From contig NZ_FQYN01000004.1 of NCBI RefSeq assembly GCF_900141805.1, positions 1-64,000 on the forward strand: a stretch of DNA of 64,000 bases, read 5' to 3'. The stretch's first letter is position 1; each line of letters opens with the position of its first letter. Position numbers and translations under genes: made by a program. This document shows positions 62,307 through 64,000 of the stretch, one piece after another. Origin of the DNA: Hymenobacter daecheongensis DSM 21074. GTDB taxonomy: Bacteria; Bacteroidota; Bacteroidia; Cytophagales; Hymenobacteraceae. The notes below the pieces were generated by a model. That model saw nothing but the letters and a program-made list of their open reading frames with translations, was not told the DNA's origin and made no database searches.

Positions 62307-62747
62307 TCATTCTGCCTTATGTAACTTCATCTTGAAGTGCTCAATGTCGCACTCCGTGAACTGCTCGCCCACCTTCGCAAAGCCGTGACGCTCATAGAAT
62401 GGAATGGCCCGCAGCTGGGCGTTCAGGTACACCGGCTGGCCGGGGTAAGCGGCGGCTACATCGGCCAGCACGCGCCGGAGCAGGGCCGCGCCCACAGCTT
62501 GGTTGCGGTATTCTTCCAGCACGGCGAAGCGCTCCAGCTTCACCCCGCCTTCGGTGCGCCGCCAGCGGGCGGCGCCGCAGGGCGTGCCGTCGGTGGTGCG
62601 GGCCAGGTAGTGGCGGGCATCGGTGTGGTCGTGCTCGTCGTTTTCAGCGTCGGCGGGCACGCCCTGGCCCTCCACGAATACTTTGTGCCGAATGGCCAGC
62701 GCGGCCGCCAGCTCCTGGGGCGCGGATACGGATTGAATGGTTAGCAT
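62307..62747 (-). CDS. GNAT-family N-acetyltransferase
   Basis: 146 aa. The N-terminal 'ALAIRHKVFVEGQGVPADAE' and the acetyl-CoA loop 'VLEEYRNQAVGAALLRRVL' (Q-x-x-G-x-A), followed by 'NAQLRAIPFYERHGFAKVGE', are typical of ElaA-like GNAT proteins. The substrate is unknown. Monocistronic. Confidence 0.88.
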   Translation of the reverse strand: MLTIQSVSAPQELAAALAIRHKVFVEGQGVPADAENDEHDHTDARHYLARTTDGTPCGAARWRRTEGGVKLERFAVLEEYRNQAVGAALLRRVLADVAAAYPGQPVYLNAQLRAIPFYERHGFAKVGEQFTECDIEHFKMKLHKAE

Positions 62748-62803
62748 AGACTCAAATTTCTGACAGATTCAGGTTCCAATTGACTTTGCCGCCGTTCGGC
62801 AAA

Positions 62804-62841
62804 GCAAAAGGCCCTTTCCGGGGCGGGAACGGGCCTTTTGC
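62804..62841. terminator. Terminator-like hairpin after phoH
   Basis: GCAAAAGGCCC (62804-62814) pairs with GGGCCTTTTGC (62831-62841). The loop has a further TTCC/GGAA pairing. It lies 26 bp after the phoH stop on the minus strand; the T tract is short. Confidence 0.7.
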
Positions 62842-62867
62842 CTTAAAAACAACGACCTCAAAAGCCG

Positions 62868-63974
62868 TTACAAGTTTTCGTTATTCACCGGCAGCTCCCG
62901 CATGCCGTCGTCTTCGGGGCGGGCATCGGGGTGGTGGCTGGCATCGGGCTTGGCCGTGGAGTTGGGCTGATACGGGCGGGCCGGGCGCACGGGCCGACTG
63001 GCCTGGTCGCGCTGCTGCTGCTCGTCGAACCGGTCGTAGGCTACCACAATTTCCTTCACCAGGCGGTGGCGCACCACGTCCTCGGCTGTCATTTCCACGA
63101 AGCCAATGCCGCGCACATCCTTCAGGATGTCCAGCGCCTGAATCAGGCCGGACTTCTGCTTGGTGGGCAGGTCAATCTGGCTCCGGTCGCCGTTCACCAT
63201 CACCTTCGCCATCGGGCCCATGCGGGTCAGAAACATCTTCAGCTGCGAGGGCGTGGTGTTCTGGGCCTCATCGAGCAGCACGAAGGCGTTGTTGAGGGTA
63301 CGGCCGCGCATGTAGGCCAGCGGGGCAATTTCGATGATCTTATTTTCCTGGTAGAATTTCAGCTTTTCGGCCGGAATCATGTCTTCCAGGGCATCATAAA
63401 TCGGACGCAGATACGGGTCTACCTTCTCCTTCATGTCGCCGGGCAAGAAGCCCAGATTCTCGCCCGCTTCCACCACGGGCCGCGAAATGATGATCTTCTT
63501 GACCTCCTTGTTTTTGAGCGCCCGCACGGCCAGCGCCACCGAAACGTAGGTTTTGCCCGTGCCGGCCGGCCCCAGCGCAAACACCAGGTCGTGCTTCATC
63601 ACGGCATCCACCAGCTTCTGCTGGTTGGGAGTTTTGGCCTTGATTACGCCGCCTTTGGCCCCGAAAATAATAACATCGGAAGGTGGCGTGCTGGCAATTA
63701 CCCGCTCTTCCTGCTCATCGTCGGCGGCGGCAATGTGCTCGGCCACGGTGCGGTCGGTGATTTGCCCGAATTGATGATAATGCTCGATCAGAGACGACAG
63801 GATTTCATTGATCCTGGCAATAATGGGCGTTTGTCCCTGAATCTTAATCTCGTTGCCTCGCGAAATGATTTTGCTGCCGGGAAAGGCCGCGGCCAGCTGG
63901 CGGATGTTCTGGTTGTCGGGTCCGAGGAAGTCGACAAGAGAAACGTTTTCGAGCGTGATGATTTTCTCGACCAA
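62868..63974 (-). CDS. phoH: PhoH-family ATPase (YbeZ-like)
   Basis: 368 aa. P-loop 'ALGPAGTGKTYVSVALAVRA', Walker B region 'NAFVLLDEAQNTTPSQLKMF' and 'KVMVNGDRSQIDLP' are standard PhoH features. The N-terminal ~100 residues contain a KH-like RNA-binding segment ('AAFPGSKIISRGNEIKIQGQ'). In other bacteria such proteins act in RNA and ribosome maturation with YbeY. The start appears to be TTG at 63974. The C-terminal tail is Pro/Arg/Asp-rich and variable. Confidence 0.92.
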   Translation of the reverse strand: MVEKIITLENVSLVDFLGPDNQNIRQLAAAFPGSKIISRGNEIKIQGQTPIIARINEILSSLIEHYHQFGQITDRTVAEHIAAADDEQEERVIASTPPSDVIIFGAKGGVIKAKTPNQQKLVDAVMKHDLVFALGPAGTGKTYVSVALAVRALKNKEVKKIIISRPVVEAGENLGFLPGDMKEKVDPYLRPIYDALEDMIPAEKLKFYQENKIIEIAPLAYMRGRTLNNAFVLLDEAQNTTPSQLKMFLTRMGPMAKVMVNGDRSQIDLPTKQKSGLIQALDILKDVRGIGFVEMTAEDVVRHRLVKEIVVAYDRFDEQQQRDQASRPVRPARPYQPNSTAKPDASHHPDARPEDDGMRELPVNNENL

Positions 63975-64000
63975 ACTGTGGGTGGGTTTAAGCGAAGGGA

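Overview
The window looks like chromosomal DNA of a GC-rich, pigmented Bacteroidota, most like Hymenobacter or a close relative (Cytophagales). Reasons: two proteins with type IX secretion (T9SS) sorting domains, one of them of the gliding-motility C-terminal type; a FtsZ with the Bacteroidota C-terminal tail; the three-subunit fumarate-reductase-like succinate dehydrogenase; promoters of the TTG-N19/21-TANNTTTG class; and a ketocarotenoid gene set. The genus is an inference, because no 16S rRNA or tRNA gene is present.

Layout. 1-95: end of an IS5-type insertion sequence, cut by the window edge. 0.2-12.2 kb: mixed housekeeping and envelope genes (delta-60 repeat T9SS cargo, aconitase, TlpA-like lipoprotein, cytochrome P450, TerC, polyprenyl diphosphate synthase, alpha/beta hydrolase, folK). 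12.2-12.6 kb: a small AT-rich insert with a KTSC-like ORF. 12.7-21.1 kb: fabD, a large gliding-type surface protein, sdhCAB and a flavin reductase. 21.2-25.9 kb: a probable copper/di-heme locus (small Cys protein, MbnP-like lipoprotein, MauG/MbnH-like di-heme protein, a CDICGC-type beta-barrel candidate, a second di-heme peroxidase). 26-27.3 kb: an acyltransferase broken by one in-frame TAG, overlapping a tiny lipoprotein gene. 27.4-44.2 kb, minus strand: the complete division and cell-wall (dcw) cluster mraZ-rsmH-ftsL-ftsI-murE-mraY-murD-ftsW-murG-murC-ftsQ-ftsA-ftsZ, without murF, led by a textbook Bacteroidota promoter with three MraZ-type boxes. 44.5-51 kb: TonB receptor plus heavy-metal-associated protein, an orphan gene, and a LytTR response regulator convergent with a TPR histidine kinase. 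51.2-58.7 kb, minus strand: carotenoid and isoprenoid block (crtW, ispH, a lipoprotein, crtB, crtI, ECF sigma factor, MerR/B12-type regulator, crtZ). 58.8-64 kb: enoyl-CoA hydratase, ComEC, GNAT acetyltransferase, PhoH.

How the genes work together. ispH and the polyprenyl synthase supply and use isoprenoid units; CrtB and CrtI make the desaturated C40 backbone; CrtZ and CrtW would hydroxylate and ketolate a cyclised product, although no lycopene cyclase is visible here. An ECF sigma factor and a CarH-like B12-binding regulator sit inside the block and suggest light or stress control. The dcw genes run from MraZ control through precursor synthesis (MurE/MraY/MurD/MurG/MurC) to septal synthesis (FtsI/FtsW/FtsL/FtsQ) and the FtsA-FtsZ ring.

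The most unusual feature is not a gene. Long, often near-perfect inverted repeats of several sequence families occupy many gene junctions, above all inside the dcw cluster. Their arms form parts of genes: TTG start codons of folK and murC, the N-terminus of MurG, the last residues of RsmH, CrtI and MurD, and an internal linker of a lipoprotein.
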